Assembly (NCBI GenBank): GCA_011503125.2
Contig: WWBZ02000010.1
Coordinates: forward strand, 682,001-746,000
Direction: 5' to 3'
DNA length: 64,000 nt
Origin: Botryosphaeria dothidea
Lineage: Eukaryota; Ascomycota; Dothideomycetes; Botryosphaeriales; Botryosphaeriaceae
The notes beneath the pieces are model-generated. The model did no database searches. It was given only the letters and a program-made list of their open reading frames with translations, and had not been told where the DNA came from. Of the stretch, positions 1 to 12,534 are shown in pieces. Made by a program: the position numbers and the translations under genes. The first letter of the stretch is position 1, and each line of letters opens with the position of its first letter.

Positions 1-3000
1 GAGATAGTAGTCTATAAGCTGCTTACTAAGCTAGATCAGCACTTCGATGCTTAGGTCACGGCCAAACGCCAATCACTTCGCAATAATGAGAAAATCAAGC
101 TCCAAGACCTTATCAATCAGATCATCGATAAGAACAAGCGTAATATACTTCTTCCGAATTCACAAGTCAATATTATTAAACGAGGAGTTAAATTCAATCA
201 ACCGAATTAATCGAATTAATCGAATTAGCAGAAATGCCTCTGCTGTAATGGACCTCATCGAACGGAGAGGTGCTTCCACCTACATCTTGAATTGTCACGA
301 GGAGGATTATTTATCCCCAATCAGAAACTTGTTAGCGAATACCATGCCTCTTAATCTAAGGATCAGCTAAATGCGAAGTCCGATGCGAAATTAGGAGCCT
401 TAAATCACATGTTAATCATGCAGTTACCTCTCAAAGTTCCTACAAAGTCCAAGGAATAGTTCCGTGAATACTTTATTGTTGATACTAGAGTCTACTATCA
501 CTGCTACAACAATCGAGAAGTATTCTTAGACCTCTAAGATACCCTACTAAGTAAGATCTATACCGGAGGAGGACTAATCCGAGTGCTTGGCAGAGGAACA
601 ATTCAACTTACCTACCTGGATTCCAAGAACGACAAGATCACGAGGACTATCCAGCATGTCCTCTACACTCCCGATTTGCTAATTAGTACAATTTCCTCTC
701 GGGTCTTCTATGAAAGGAAAGGCAATCAGCTCTTCTTCTATGGATCAAACAAGCCAGGATTCTATACTCCATTAGGCGAAGAGATCATGCACACGCCTTA
801 TAACAAGGAACTCGGCTTCTTTAGCCCAAAGATCATTGCTATCGGCAACGAATCTGAGAATCAACAACGCCAATTACTCCTTCCAATCTCACTAATCAAG
901 ATCGACATCAATCTTCTGCATCAACGAATGGGACATGCATCATTTCAAGCCTGCCAGATACTTGCCCAGCAACTTGGCTATCAACTCACCGGCGAACAGG
1001 GCAACTACGAGATCTATGCCCTCACTAAATCACAAAGGAATATTAGCCATAAGAAGCAACGACGTGCCTCTGAACCAGGTAAATTCCATATCGATACCGT
1101 TCAGATGTCTACTCCTAGAATGCACGGCGAACGCTACTTTCTCCTCACAACTAATAATGCAACCACGTTCCGCTAGGGCTACCTATTTAAGAAGAAATAT
1201 CATGCATTTAACACGCTCAAGGATTATATTGAGATGTAGAATACTTAGACCGGGAACTACCCGAAACGAATTCGAATTAATAATGGTCGAGAATTTATAA
1301 TAAATCAACTCCGAGCCTATTGCAGCACAAAAGGCATTAAACTTAAGATTTTAGCCCTATATACACCTAAACAGAATAGCAAGGCTGAGAAGGCCAATTA
1401 TATCATCGAAACCCGAATCAGATTAATGCTTCAAGATGCCGGACTGCCCTCATTTCTCTAGCCAGAAACCTTAAATACCGCAATTAAGATTGTCAATCGG
1501 ACACCCACCAGAATCAATAAGGATTCTAAGACCCCATACCAGTCTCTTAGCGAGATGTTGGAAATATCGAATACTCTTCCCAATATTACCAATTAGAGGA
1601 CCTTTGGCTGCACTGCCTACGTCTATATTCTAAAGCAACGAAGAACCTAAGGAAACAAGCTCGAGCTTAGAGCTTAGAAGGGAAATCTTATCGGATATGA
1701 GGGAGATAATATCTACCGTATCTACTTGCCCAGCAAGCGTGTTGTCATTAGAAGCTCCTATATTATATTTAATGAATCGAATCTGGACCTCCCTAATATT
1801 TCAAATAAGGACCTCTTAGATAAGGAGAACCCTATAATCGAATACGTTAGACTCCCCCTTAATTCGGAGGGTGGAACTCTATTAGATCTACCTTAGCATC
1901 AAATTGAATCTTAGTAATCAGAAGAACATGAATAGATGGACAGACTCTAGTCAATTGCTTAACAAGCTCTACGAATTTAAGATTAACCAGACTTACCCAG
2001 ATCAACTAGCACTTTTAACCTGCCTGAATTACCTAATCTCGGAATAACACGTCAATCTTTAATCGAATCTCTACTAATTTCGGATGCAGAACAACATCTG
2101 CCACCAATTAATAACCAAGACCAACTATTAGAATTATCGGAATCACCTTCGGCTTTAATACCTATGGCCAACCAAGAAGAATCGAGCCAGCCTACCCTAG
2201 TTCGAAAATTATTACGCCCTAAGATTTAGACAGAGAAGGGCCAAACTTATCGAAGAATTATAGAAGCACGCACCGGTAAACCTGGACGCCCACGCACTAT
2301 TCTGTCAATTCTACCACCAATCACGGCATATTGTTTTGCTATCGGGCTGGATCACGCGCCCAAAATTAAGGACCTACCACCAGAACCACGAGACTGGACT
2401 AAAGCTATAAATTATCCTCTCAGGGATTATTGGATTTAAGCTACCACGAAGGAAATTGATTAACACAAGAAGAATAGCACCTAGACACTTACTAAGCCAC
2501 CTAATTCAGCTAGGATCTTACCCTGTACCTAGGTCTTTAAGTATAAGGCTGATTTAACCGGAAATCTCGCATCTTGCAAGGCAAGACTTTGTATCAGAGG
2601 AGACAAGCAACGCCCTGGACTTAACTATCTTGAAACCTTTGCATTAGTCGTTAAGCTAGCCACCTTTAAGATTATTATAGCTCTTGTTACAATTCTAGAT
2701 CTCGAATACTACTAATTGGATATCTCTTCAGTATTTATCAACGGCAAGATCGATAAGGATGATGTCTATATGGCACTTCCACCGGGATTTAATAACTAAC
2801 TAAATAGAACTAATCTCGTTGTACATCTCCGGAAGGCACTCTATAGATTGAAATAAGCTCCACGCATCTAGCAGTAGGAGATTACTCAATATCTCGCAAC
2901 TGTCCAATACTACCCACTAGAATTAGATTCCTATGTATTCCAACATGCTCAGTACAAGGGAATCATTATTATCTACGTGGATGACTTGATCCTTATTCAC

Positions 3001-3962
3001 TAGGATAAGGATATCGTTGACCTTATGAGAAGTCAACTATCAGCTAAATACGAACTACGCGATTTAGGACTAATTTATTACTACCTCGGCATGAGAATCG
3101 TTAGAGATCGCCCAAATAAGATAATATGGATCAGTCAAGAGTCCTATATTCAGAGGATACTATCTAGGCATTACATGGAGAATTGCAAGCTAATATCAAC
3201 ACCAATGGAACTATCTAGAGCTTTATTCACACCAAGAGCTGAAGAACAAGCCCCAATCAACCTGATTAATAAATATCAATTCCTCATTGGATCAATTGGA
3301 TACGCGGCGAATATGACACGAGCTAACATTACTTACGCAACCTATAAGCTCTGTTAGTTTACTTACAACCCCTCAGAATCTTATCTAAATGCAGCCTACC
3401 GGATTCTCAGATATTTGAAGGGTAAACCAGATCTTTCAATCAAATTCTAAGCCTCCAAAGATAATTAGCTGAATCTCTAGGGATTTAGTGATGCTGCTTA
3501 TGCTGATAATAAGGAGAATCGGGCCAGTACTTAAGGATACGTATTTCTGGCTGCCGGAGGACCCATCTCGTTTAAATCAACTAAGCAAAGTAATGTGGCT
3601 ACATTATCTACTAAAGCTAAATACGTGGTAATAACCCTCGCTGCAAAAGAAGCTCTCTAGATTAAGAATCTCCTCAATAAACTCGGATATCATGGATCTG
3701 ACTTAGCACTAATCCAAATAAATGGCGATAATCAACTAGTAATCAGTCTCACTCGACCTGACCGCAAGGACAATTCTAGGATCAAACATATTGAGACTTA
3801 GTATTACTTTATTCGCCAGCAAGTCGAAAAGGAGAAGATCAAATTGAACTACGTCCTAACTAAGCATATGATTGCCGACGTGCTCACTAAACCATTACCC
3901 AAATTAAAGTTTGAACGTTTTGTTAATCAAATTGGACTTTGTAAGCAACCTAGATTGTAAAG
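1..3962 (+). mobile_element. Copia (Ty1-type) LTR retrotransposon, RIP-degraded, 5' end outside window
   Basis: The plus-strand frames read, in order, a gag remnant with a degenerate zinc knuckle (about 230-290), a protease remnant (about 480-560, where the usual DTG reads DTR), integrase (His-His-Cys-Cys zinc region near 917-960, the longest open piece at 583-1176), reverse transcriptase with a YVDD box near 2977, and copia RNase H ending near 3950. The reading frame is broken by dozens of TAG/TAA codons where copia proteins have Gln or Trp, the pattern expected from RIP. The 3' untranslated part matches the minus-strand relic at 34.2 kb up to about 3962, where the LTR of that family should start. 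Here the sequence changes to an unrelated AT-rich segment, so the 3' LTR is lost. Not functional. Confidence 0.9.
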
Positions 3963-4190
3963 CATTAATTCTATATTCTATTATTTTACTCTTATATTAC
4001 TATCTTCCTTATTTGGTAATCAGTCTGGAGGTAATTAATCTGGAGGGTATGATGGAAAATGAGCTTAATCACCTCCGTTATCTGTTATTGGATAGTATAT
4101 TAGCTTAGTCATTCATTCTGAGACGTCTTGGGAGCAACACTACGAGCGCCTTAGCAACCAAGCAATCAAGTCATTCATTCATCGATTCCG
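3963..4190. repeat. AT-rich junction with a repeat shared with 9.97-10.05 kb
   Basis: No gene is visible. The part at about 4030-4115 is found again, inverted, at about 9975-10045 (shared stretches around the words CCTCCGTTATCTGTTATTGG and GCTAATATGC or its mutated form). It is probably the edge of an LTR family. It joins the plus-strand copia element to the minus-strand one. Confidence 0.5.
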
Positions 4191-5850
4191 ACCGATCAAG
4201 CGCAAATTTCATCACCTATGAATGCTAGGACGTAGGCTATATCACGAAGGGTGATAACCTTGCTCTTCTTTCCGTTGCGGGCATTAACTGTGACATTCCC
4301 GAAGCTCTTAATAGGCATACGCGTGTTGCCGCAGATCACGAAGTCATCTGGACCTGCGTTACGTGTCTTGATGAACCTTTTGCGTATATATCTGTTACAC
4401 ACGTGATGAGTGGTACCAGTATCTGCGATCCATGAGAGCTCCAACGTGGTTGGACGCGAGTCTCGGTGCGTAGCAAATGACTGCGCAACAACGGCTGGGA
4501 AGGACTTAATAGATCCTTGCTCGTTATTACTATTGTTATTATTTGCAAGCGTGTTAGGCTTAGGCTCCTTGCCTTTACCCTTATTACCTTATATGTAAGG
4601 TGTTGGCGGTGTACCGCGCTTGAGTGCATTCTCAACTTACGTCTTAATCTTGTTATTCTTCATGAGCTTAAGGATCTTATCCTAGACCTTCTTATTTGGT
4701 TTGAAGTCGGCAGGACGGTTAGGCGCGTTCGGATTAAGATAGAAGTACTAGAAGTACCAGTGTAGGAGTCCATATAAGCATTTAGGAGGCTTCTGCGGCT
4801 ACTCCTCGCCTCGTAGAGTAGCTGCGAAGGTCGCATAAGTCTTATTCGTTATAAGCGCTTGCTTCTGGCGAGCATACTTACGATAATCGATAATAATATC
4901 TGAAACGTCAAGCGTCTTAGTACCGAGTCGCAGCTCACGAAGGATAGGGCTAGCGTATTCTGAGTCGTGTTGCATGATAGGCTTGAGGAATGTATTTACT
5001 CCTCGAGAGCCTTCGACATCAGAGAGGCCAAGAGAGCGTGCTTTGAATATACACTCTTCCCATTGTGTGAGCCACTTTTCAGTACTCTGGGTAGTTGGAG
5101 GCTTCTCAAGCTCGCGGAGCTTATTGAGAATAAACTCCTGTTATGTAGAGACGGAAGGTTAGAGTCGAGCTTGTAGAGCGCGCAACTACGCATAGGGATG
5201 AGAGTCCTCGATCTTGCGCAGGAGCGGCAGCAGCGGCTAAGACACTGAGTCCTCAATGAGCGATGAGAGGTTATTGAGCTCTCGCATCTGCCTGTCGTAC
5301 TCCTTTTTATCCTCCTTATAGTCCTCGCGCTTCCACTTATGCTCCTTACGATCCGCGTCGGTAATATTGCCTATTAGTAGAGGAGGCTTAGTGGGCGCGA
5401 TTGGTTGTTACGGACGTAAGTCCTTGGTTAGATCGATGTAGTCGTATAAGCGAGCCTTCTTTGCACGCGATTGGACGATGAAGAACTATTCATCCTAGTC
5501 TTGCGAAGACTTAAGGACGATAATTGGCTTCGAAGACGACATAGTGGGTGACGAATAGGTGCTATTCGTCAGTTGACGTCGTACAGCTAACCAAAAGGGT
5601 TAAAGCTAGCTAGGAACGTGTATTAGATACTTAAGATGCTCGATGTTGAGGCAAATAGCTGTGTCGTGATAACTATTGATGAAATGACACGTGGAGGGAA
5701 GCCGTCGCACGGTCGCAGTGTGTTACAGCAGGGTGTAATAACATAGTATTCTTCTGGATACCGCAGAGAGAACGTTATAAGCGTATAAGACGCTTATACA
5801 GAGATCAAACGATGGATAACGAGTTTTAGAAGTGATTCCGGGCTCATAAC
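4191..5850 (-). mobile_element. Copia element, gag and protease part, degraded
   Basis: Read on the minus strand from about 5540 down, this is a copia gag (start near 5540, a Ser-rich N-terminus followed by the words KPIIVLKSSQ) running into the aspartic protease motif WIADTGTTHHVC at about 4430-4395. It is close in sequence to the gag-protease of the complete minus-strand element at 45.5-47.5 kb, but carries many stops. It is cut off shortly after the protease near 4190. Its 5' LTR is at 5851-5998. Next to that LTR, reading on the minus strand, lies GTTATGAGCCCGG, which complements the anticodon arm of initiator tRNA-Met, the primer site type used by copia. Confidence 0.85.
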
Positions 5851-5998
5851 TGTTGGTATATTGATGAACAATGATGATCTATTGATGATTGGCATGAGGA
5901 GGAAGGGCGTAGGTGGCCCACCCTCCTTATATACGTAAGTGAGTGACTAAGCTATCTGGTGTTGCAAAAGCAATATGCAAAACACGTGATTTCCAACA
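5851..5998 (-). repeat. 5' LTR of the copia fragment at 4.2-5.85 kb
   Basis: It begins TGTTGG and ends CCAACA on the plus strand, 148 bp, directly beside a tRNA-iMet-type primer site at about 5838-5850. Parts resemble the LTR remains at 12.28-12.53 kb (a TTATATA stretch, GACTAAGCTAT). Confidence 0.75.
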
Positions 5999-6031
5999 GT
6001 TAGTTAAGAACTCGAATCATCTTCTAACCAC

Positions 6032-9000
6032 CTCCCTATCTATACCTAATAGAATGCATGGACTGTAGTGGAGGCTATAGGCCTGGAATGACTCTTCCTT
6101 TGTTCTCTTTATTCACTTATATCTCCAAGACCATTGGTAGATTAGCTCTAATAGCTCGCTTAACGAGCAGAGCTTGGCAGTTAGGTATATCAACCCCTGC
6201 TAACTCTCTCTTTAATCGATCATCCTTTCGCACCACATCTATTAATACCACATTTAACATCTCTCCTACACCCGCACCTATTCAGCCCCTAAGGCCCTAA
6301 TGGAAAAAGGCAGACTGGAAGAAAGTCAATAAGATACTACAGTCAAAACTCCAAAATATAGAAACAACCTCCCTCTACACTAAAGTAAACCTAGACCACC
6401 TTACCGAACAGATCCAAAGAGCCATTCAGAATACTATCCAGGAAACCATCCTAGTTGCGAAACCATCACCTTAGGCATCTATAGAGTGGACGAAGGAGTG
6501 CTTAGAACTAGTTTAACAAGCTAGAAGGGCCAGGAGAAAGTTGATGAAATGAAATGGGTGAATCAATCATAATGAGTAAATGAATGACTGAATTCTTGAG
6601 TAACTGGAGACTATCTGCAGCTAAATAGACATGACTGACAAATCATCAGACTAATGACAAATACCAAAAACAGTATTGATACCATGATGGTCGAATTTGT
6701 GTATGAAACCTGATACATGAGTATTGCAGATCAGGTTACAGCTGATCTTAATTTCTATTAAAAGTGGACTACTATAGGAAGAGAGGAGGACTAGGTGGCA
6801 TATTAGACTACTATTAACAGTAAGAAGAGGCAAATTAGGAGGGATAGAACAAAAGTATGGCGTAGAAAAGTGGCTGAGATTACCTTAAACCCATCTACAG
6901 TCTGGAAGCTCTCAAAATGGGTAAGAACAAAGGCACTGGAGCCTTCAGCTCTGCCCCAGTTCCCACCCCTCCAGGGAACAGACCAGATACTACCCCATGA
7001 CAATCCCTCCAAGACAAGGATCCTCTCTAACCAATTCTTCCCCCCTCCTAGGGACACTGACCTCTCTAACCTTAAGGGTTTTATATACCTAGAACCAGTC
7101 AATATCTCCCAGGACCTCACTAAAGAACAAGTCCTCCACACTATTAAACAGCTTCCCCTAGATAAAGCACTAGGCTTAGATAAGATTATTAATAGGATCC
7201 TAAAGCAGTGTGCATAGACACTAGCAAAACCACTCACTAGGATCTTTTAGAGGTGCCTAGCACTCTCATACCACCCTAGACAGTTCAAGTGCTCAACCAC
7301 TATAGTCCTCAGGAAACCGCAAAGAGAGGACTATACTAAGGCTAAGTCATTTAGACTAATTGCCCTGCTTAACACGATGGGCAAGCTGCTCGAGAGAATT
7401 ATAGTAGAAAGAATCTCATAGGCTACTGAGACCTACAGCCTACTCCCTAACTTTTAGATGGGAGTAAGAAAAAGTAGATCAGCAACCACCGCAATTGACC
7501 TTCTTACCCAACAGATTCACATAGTCTAGGCACAGAACCCAGGACTGGTAGCCTTAGTCCTCAGCCTGGACATCTTAGGAGTATACGACCATGTATTACA
7601 CAAGAGACTTCTTCATAACATAAGAGTCGCACAACTCCTAATCTGGGTGGAGAAGTTTACTTATTTATTCCTTTAAGACCGCACCACACAGCTCCGCTTT
7701 GGGGACTACACCAGCCCACCAATTCAGACCCTAACAGGTATCCCTTAGGGGTCCTCGCTATCCCCAATCCTCTACCTCTTCTTTGCCTCTAACCTCCTTA
7801 CAAAGCTCCGCACGGGTAGTACCTTTCCCCTAGGCTTCGTAGACGACACCAACATCCTTACCTTTAGTAGATCTACAGAATAAAACTATAGAACACTAGA
7901 GGAAGCAAATAGGACCTGCATACAGTAGGTAGCAACCCATAGATCAACCTTCGCACCTAATAAGTACCACCTCATCTACTTTGCAAGAAGGCTAAAGAGA
8001 TTCAACATAGTAGTAAAGATTAATATTCCCGGATTCGGAGGAAACCCGGAGCAGATAATTAAGATCCTAGGCATCCATGTAGATAGTAAACTAAGATGGG
8101 GACCCCACATTAAGGAAACTACTTCAAAGGCTACTAAGCAATACACCTCTCTCTCCAGACTTACAGCCTCCACCTAGGGAGCATCATTCACCAAGGCACG
8201 CCATATCTATACAGTAGTGGTTAGACCAGTTCTCTCCTATGGCTGCGGGGTATAGTATACCCTAGAGGGAACCCTAGGCTGGAGGAAGACAGTAATAAAA
8301 CCACTAGAAAGGACCCAGAACTAGTGCCTACGCATTATCTCAGGGGCGTACAAGTCTACTAACACACAAATCTTAGAATATAAGACAGGGATCCCCCCCC
8401 TCTCACTTCACCTTAATGAGCTAACTCTAACCTATGCACTCCGGTCTAGAGAAGGTCCCACAGCCATAGTGATTAGAAAAACCTATTAGGACATCAAAGA
8501 CATCACAAGAGCTATACTAGATGCAAGGGGAAAGCCCAGCTTAGCTAGAGGAACACTACTACAAAGCAGGGCTAATACTCTTCTAGAGAGTAGGCCCCCT
8601 ACCACACAAAAGCTCCCTAAAAGAACCAGGCTCCGCAGAACAATTAGAAACATCTAGAAAGAAAAGTGGATGGCCCAGACAAGCCAGGAGAGAAGAAACA
8701 AGCCAGTTGCCCAAGATACACAGTGGAACCCAAAGCTTAGACACCTCCACCATAGGCTATCTAAGCTATAAAGCACAATCACCACCCTGCTACGCACTAA
8801 AAATATTAGCCTAGAAGACTTCCTCTTTAGGCGCAAGGTGCCTAGGCATCCTAGCCTAGCCTACTCATGTGGCTGGCACAGATAGACCCCAAAGCATATC
8901 CTTCTCTTCTGCCATCACTTCCAACAGAAAAGAGCCCAGATGCTCCAAGAAGCAGGGACCACCGACTTCCACACACTTCTATCTATAAAGAAGGGTATAG

Positions 9001-9380
9001 GAGCCGCAGTAAGCTGGTTCCTTCAGCTAGGTCTACTAAATCAGTTCAGTATAGCGAGGGAGATGCTCCAGGAGGACCACCGGGAGGACCATCAGGAGGA
9101 CCACTAGGAGGACCACGGCTAGGAGAACTGAACTGAGAACTAAGAGGGTGACACTAGCAATCGAATAAAGGGCTGCCACAGCAGCTACTACCGGTAAGCA
9201 GGAAAAACGGAATAAGTAGAGGAAGACACACCTAAATAGAGAGGAGGGGTTTTCGCCTGGCGAATAAGGTTTTCCCCCTCGTGTAAAATAAGCACAGATA
9301 GCCAGCCCCGCATGGACCCGCAAGGGAACTATATCGGGAAGAAATGAATTTATTTATTTTTTTATCTCCCTCTCTGTACC
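6032..9380 (+). mobile_element. LINE (Tad/I-like), RIP-degraded, with imperfect target-site duplication
   Basis: The plus strand encodes a broken LINE ORF2. The RT begins around 6870 (open piece 6870-7217) and runs through the FVDD box near 7836 to a C-terminal cysteine/histidine region near 8860-8920. It ends in a Gly/Pro-coding minisatellite (9058-9115) and an A/T-rich tail (about 9345-9362). Many codons are TAG/TAA where the minus-strand sister copy at 13.2-15.2 kb has CAG, CAA or TGG. The element is flanked by CTCCCTATCTATACC (6032-6046) and CTCCCTCTCTGTACC (9366-9380), a 15-bp duplication with two differences. The 5' end is truncated: nothing before the linker upstream of RT is recognisable as endonuclease. 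Confidence 0.85.
9058..9115 (+). repeat. 12-bp minisatellite at the 3' end of the LINE ORF
   Basis: Four to five copies of a GGAGGACCA-based 12-mer. The sister LINE copy has a related but different-length GGTCCTCCT-type array at 13480-13550, so the array length varies between copies. Confidence 0.75.
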
Positions 9381-10486
9381 ACAGAACGAATAATCAATCA
9401 CTTGTTCCAGCACCTATCACCTATTTGCAACAGGATTAGTCACTAGAAGGCAAGCCCGCGCAGGAATCCCGCAGGGGAGCAAGAACCACAGGGAATAAGC
9501 GGTGAATCCAGGAAGCCGACAAAGGACGCAGGGAGCGGACGAGAGAAAGGAGGTAGTATCGCTCGTTAGCAAGGTTAGAAGTCGGGAATCGGGAAACGTG
9601 CGCAAGCGCCCGCGTCATGTGCAGGACCCACCTTAGATCTATACAGATCCAAGCCTCACAAATCCACCTCCCTCAGATCCATGAGAGACAGATCCAACCC
9701 TCACGAATCTAGATTGTCATAGCTTCCTTACATGTATATAACCACACTCATTAGATAGTACTTTAACCTTCGTGGTCAACTTAAAGCTCCAATACAGACA
9801 TATTAGAGGTAATAGGCCTATCACACCAGTGTGCTCACGTCAATCACGTGACGACACCCGCTACTACCTTTATTGCTCCAGTCCTCACCCTATCTCTTGT
9901 CCTTCAAGGTAAACCCTTTACGACCAACTGCCTGGTAGGCGACTCCGAAGCCTAGTGGAAGAGGCCCGTCGTTACACTAAGCTAATATGCTATCCAATAA
10001 CAGATAACGGAGGTAATTGAGCTCGTTTTCCATCAGCACCCTTTCTCTCCTTTCTTCCTCTTTGTACTTAGATTTCCTTGTGATAGCTATACCATCTGTT
10101 CGGCCTTTGCTGCCTCACAATACTCCACCCGTCTACAAGCCCCCGGGGAGGCGACTTGCAAGACGCTAGTACAGACAGACGTAAATACCAAACCAAACCA
10201 AACCTGATATTGGTAAAGTAGGCGCCCACTGTCATAGAGTACAAGTTAAAAAGAAAAGGTAAGATGATAACCAAAAGAGGCTTAGCGTACCGGCTATATA
10301 TTAATCCTTTTCCGCTTTCCGGCGTCGCTCGGCGCCCTGGAGGTACTCACCGCAAATCCTCACAAGACCACTTGGTTTTTTCAGTTCTTAAGGTAGATCT
10401 GTAATACGTAGGAGTATTATAGATCAGCACGAAGAGATTTCTTACGCACCAAAATTATATCACTCCCACCTCATCGCGCATACGCC
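9381..10486. other. Intergenic, repeat remnants, no gene seen
   Basis: About 1.1 kb with no credible coding region. The segment at 9975-10045 is an inverted copy of 4030-4115. The segment around 10100-10230 has a run of CCAAA repeats followed by TTGGTAAAGTAGGCGCCCAC, which resembles the edge and primer-site region of a gypsy-type LTR. This is weak. The last about 100 bases before 10487 should hold the promoter of the F-box gene. Confidence 0.4.
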
Positions 10487-12223
10487 ATGGCGCCACCGTT
10501 GCCCGCAGAGCTTTGGTGCATGGTGATGGGTTACCTTGACCCTACCAGCAAGAAGCATTTACGCCTTGTCGATCTTGAGCTTAGCCATCTAGTGGCGCCG
10601 CACCTATTCGAGACCGTATCTTTCAACCTAGATGAAGGCGGAGTCGACCGTCTTTCGGCTATCGCCACTAGCGAATCGTTACGTCCGCATGTACACGCTC
10701 TGGTATTAAGGCGGGCATACGGCCTGAACGACTTCTTCGACGGATTCGAATCTTGGGAGCGCTGCGTTATTCACGAAGAGTCTCGGTATCCCGAGCTCGA
10801 GAACCGTTTGAGCGACGGTAGCTCTGTCGATGACGACTTGGTTACAGATGAGAATGATGTTATGTCTGCAGAGGAGTGGACCTGCCTTTCGGATAGTGAG
10901 CGCCGCGACCTCTTCGACGAATACGAACGCGACCGCGTCTACCTACGAGAACATGCGCGGCAGCTTCTACGCGGCATCTACTATAGGCCTCTAGGGTCTT
11001 TACCGGTTCGAGAACCGTCGCATGCACGCGCAACTAACGAGGAGCTTGAAGGGTCGCTGTCGAACCGCCTTGACGAAGCAGTTCAAAGGCTCACACAACT
11101 CCGGCGTTTTGAACACTATCCGGCCTACATGATGGACGGATGTTGGGGTACGCGCTGGCGTCGCTTACGCTTCCAAACCAGGCGGCTCGTGCTCTATTCT
11201 ACCGATAAGGAGGCCGAGAGAGTGGAGAATCTCCAGCTCGCTCTCGCCATCCGTGCCCTGGGGCTCGCTGGAGAGCTTAACAGTAGTCTCCGCGTCCTGG
11301 ACATCTACGTAGCGGAGGCAGCCTTCTGGGGCGCCGTCAACCTCGGGCGTCTCTGGAATCCACTTCACAGCGCATGGGAGGGTGACGATGACCTTTCGTG
11401 GATGGGTAACGAGCTAGACATGGACATTGACCGTTGGGTCGAACAGACAGGGAGCTGGTACGACGCGCTCCACCACCAGGAGAATCTAACCAGGGAGCTT
11501 GTGAATATGGAGCACGCCTTTACCCACCTTACCAGCCTCTTCCTTCACGTTAAGTGCGGCGATCGTAAGGAAGAAGAGTCCGCCATTGCTCGACAACTCT
11601 TCTACTTCTTAAGGTGTGCCCACCGCCTCGAGAGCATCTCGCTAATACTCCGCGGCTACGGGTGGCTTCCTGATGCGTCGAACACATCGTTTCCCAACTG
11701 GAGGGAACAACCTGGCGAGGCGGCTACCACGTTACTTCGCTCGTTGGCCCAAGCTCGATGCTTTTCGACTCTACGGAAACTACATCTCTCGCTCCTCGCA
11801 CGTGGCGATGACCTCCTTCTCTTCCTCGAGTCGCTCTCCCCCACGCTACGTAGCCTGGAGCTCGATTCCGTTGCCCTTCTCCCTGCTAGCGGACGCTGGG
11901 AGTCCGTTCTGGAAGGCATAGCACAAAAATTGCAGCTGGAGAACGTCAAACTCCGCTGTCTGGAGGACGACGCTCAATCCAGGGGCCGGCTTATTCTGGA
12001 GCCGACGAAGCCGGACTGGAGCGCACTAGACGAAAACCTTGTCTGCTATGCCCACTACGAAGATGCAGTGTTTAGCTACGTCCTTCGTAGGTCTTCTACG
12101 CAACCCACGCTCAATGCCGTTCAGTTCTTTCATCAACACGTCCTCGTTTGCGAACACGCGAGAGAATTGGTCAAGATGCTACGAAGTAAAAGACTTTCTG
12201 TTTCGACGCAGCGCAGACAGTGA
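10487..12223 (+). CDS. F-box-like protein, intact
   Basis: An uninterrupted 578-residue reading frame with ordinary fungal codon use, unlike its RIP-damaged neighbours. Residues about 3-45 (LPAELWCMVMGYLDP, then LRLVDLELSHLVAPHLFETV) fit an F-box of the fungal type, in which a Leu-Pro start leads into helices that bind Skp1. The rest is Leu-rich and acidic, with no clear repeat unit, and ends in a basic tail. F-box proteins are the substrate-binding part of SCF ubiquitin ligases, so a role in targeted protein turnover is likely; the substrate is unknown. ATG 10487 is used because it starts the F-box directly and has a good context (GCCATGG). No introns are needed. No operon-like partner is seen; a LTR/SINE nest begins 60 bp downstream. 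The family is confident at the level of F-box-like, not beyond. Confidence 0.8.
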   Translation: MAPPLPAELWCMVMGYLDPTSKKHLRLVDLELSHLVAPHLFETVSFNLDEGGVDRLSAIATSESLRPHVHALVLRRAYGLNDFFDGFESWERCVIHEESRYPELENRLSDGSSVDDDLVTDENDVMSAEEWTCLSDSERRDLFDEYERDRVYLREHARQLLRGIYYRPLGSLPVREPSHARATNEELEGSLSNRLDEAVQRLTQLRRFEHYPAYMMDGCWGTRWRRLRFQTRRLVLYSTDKEAERVENLQLALAIRALGLAGELNSSLRVLDIYVAEAAFWGAVNLGRLWNPLHSAWEGDDDLSWMGNELDMDIDRWVEQTGSWYDALHHQENLTRELVNMEHAFTHLTSLFLHVKCGDRKEEESAIARQLFYFLRCAHRLESISLILRGYGWLPDASNTSFPNWREQPGEAATTLLRSLAQARCFSTLRKLHLSLLARGDDLLLFLESLSPTLRSLELDSVALLPASGRWESVLEGIAQKLQLENVKLRCLEDDAQSRGRLILEPTKPDWSALDENLVCYAHYEDAVFSYVLRRSSTQPTLNAVQFFHQHVLVCEHARELVKMLRSKRLSVSTQRRQ

Positions 12224-12283
12224 AGTAGGGAAGCAGAATTTATAGCTTTACCGTAAACATGAGGCACAAGACGAGCCAGAACC

Positions 12284-12525
12284 TGTTGGATAATTGGGTT
12301 GTTTGTATAGGGAGTGAAGTTCATCGTAGATTGGCATATCGAGGAGGAGGGTAGGTGACCCGGTCCCTCTTATATAGTAGCTATATAACAAATTTTCGGT
12401 GTTGACCCTTGGTTCGATCAGACCCTGTTCCTCCTAACAGTAACCCGCTTGCCTCTTATACAAGTGATTGTGACTAAGCTATATAGTGAGACACGATTCG
12501 TCTCAAAAACGAGTGATATCCAACA
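12284..12525. repeat. LTR remains, probably two nested copies
   Basis: TGTTGGATAATT at 12284 through CCTCCTAACA at 12439 is found inverted at 63171-63330. The remaining part to CCAACA at 12525 resembles the end of the copia LTR at 5851-5998. It has no internal coding region and no clear duplication of its own. Confidence 0.6.
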
Positions 12526-12534
12526 GAAATATAG
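12520..12534. repeat. Left target-site duplication of the SINE
   Basis: CCAACAGAAATATAG, identical to 13151-13165. It overlaps the end of the LTR, so the SINE inserted at the LTR edge. Confidence 0.85.
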
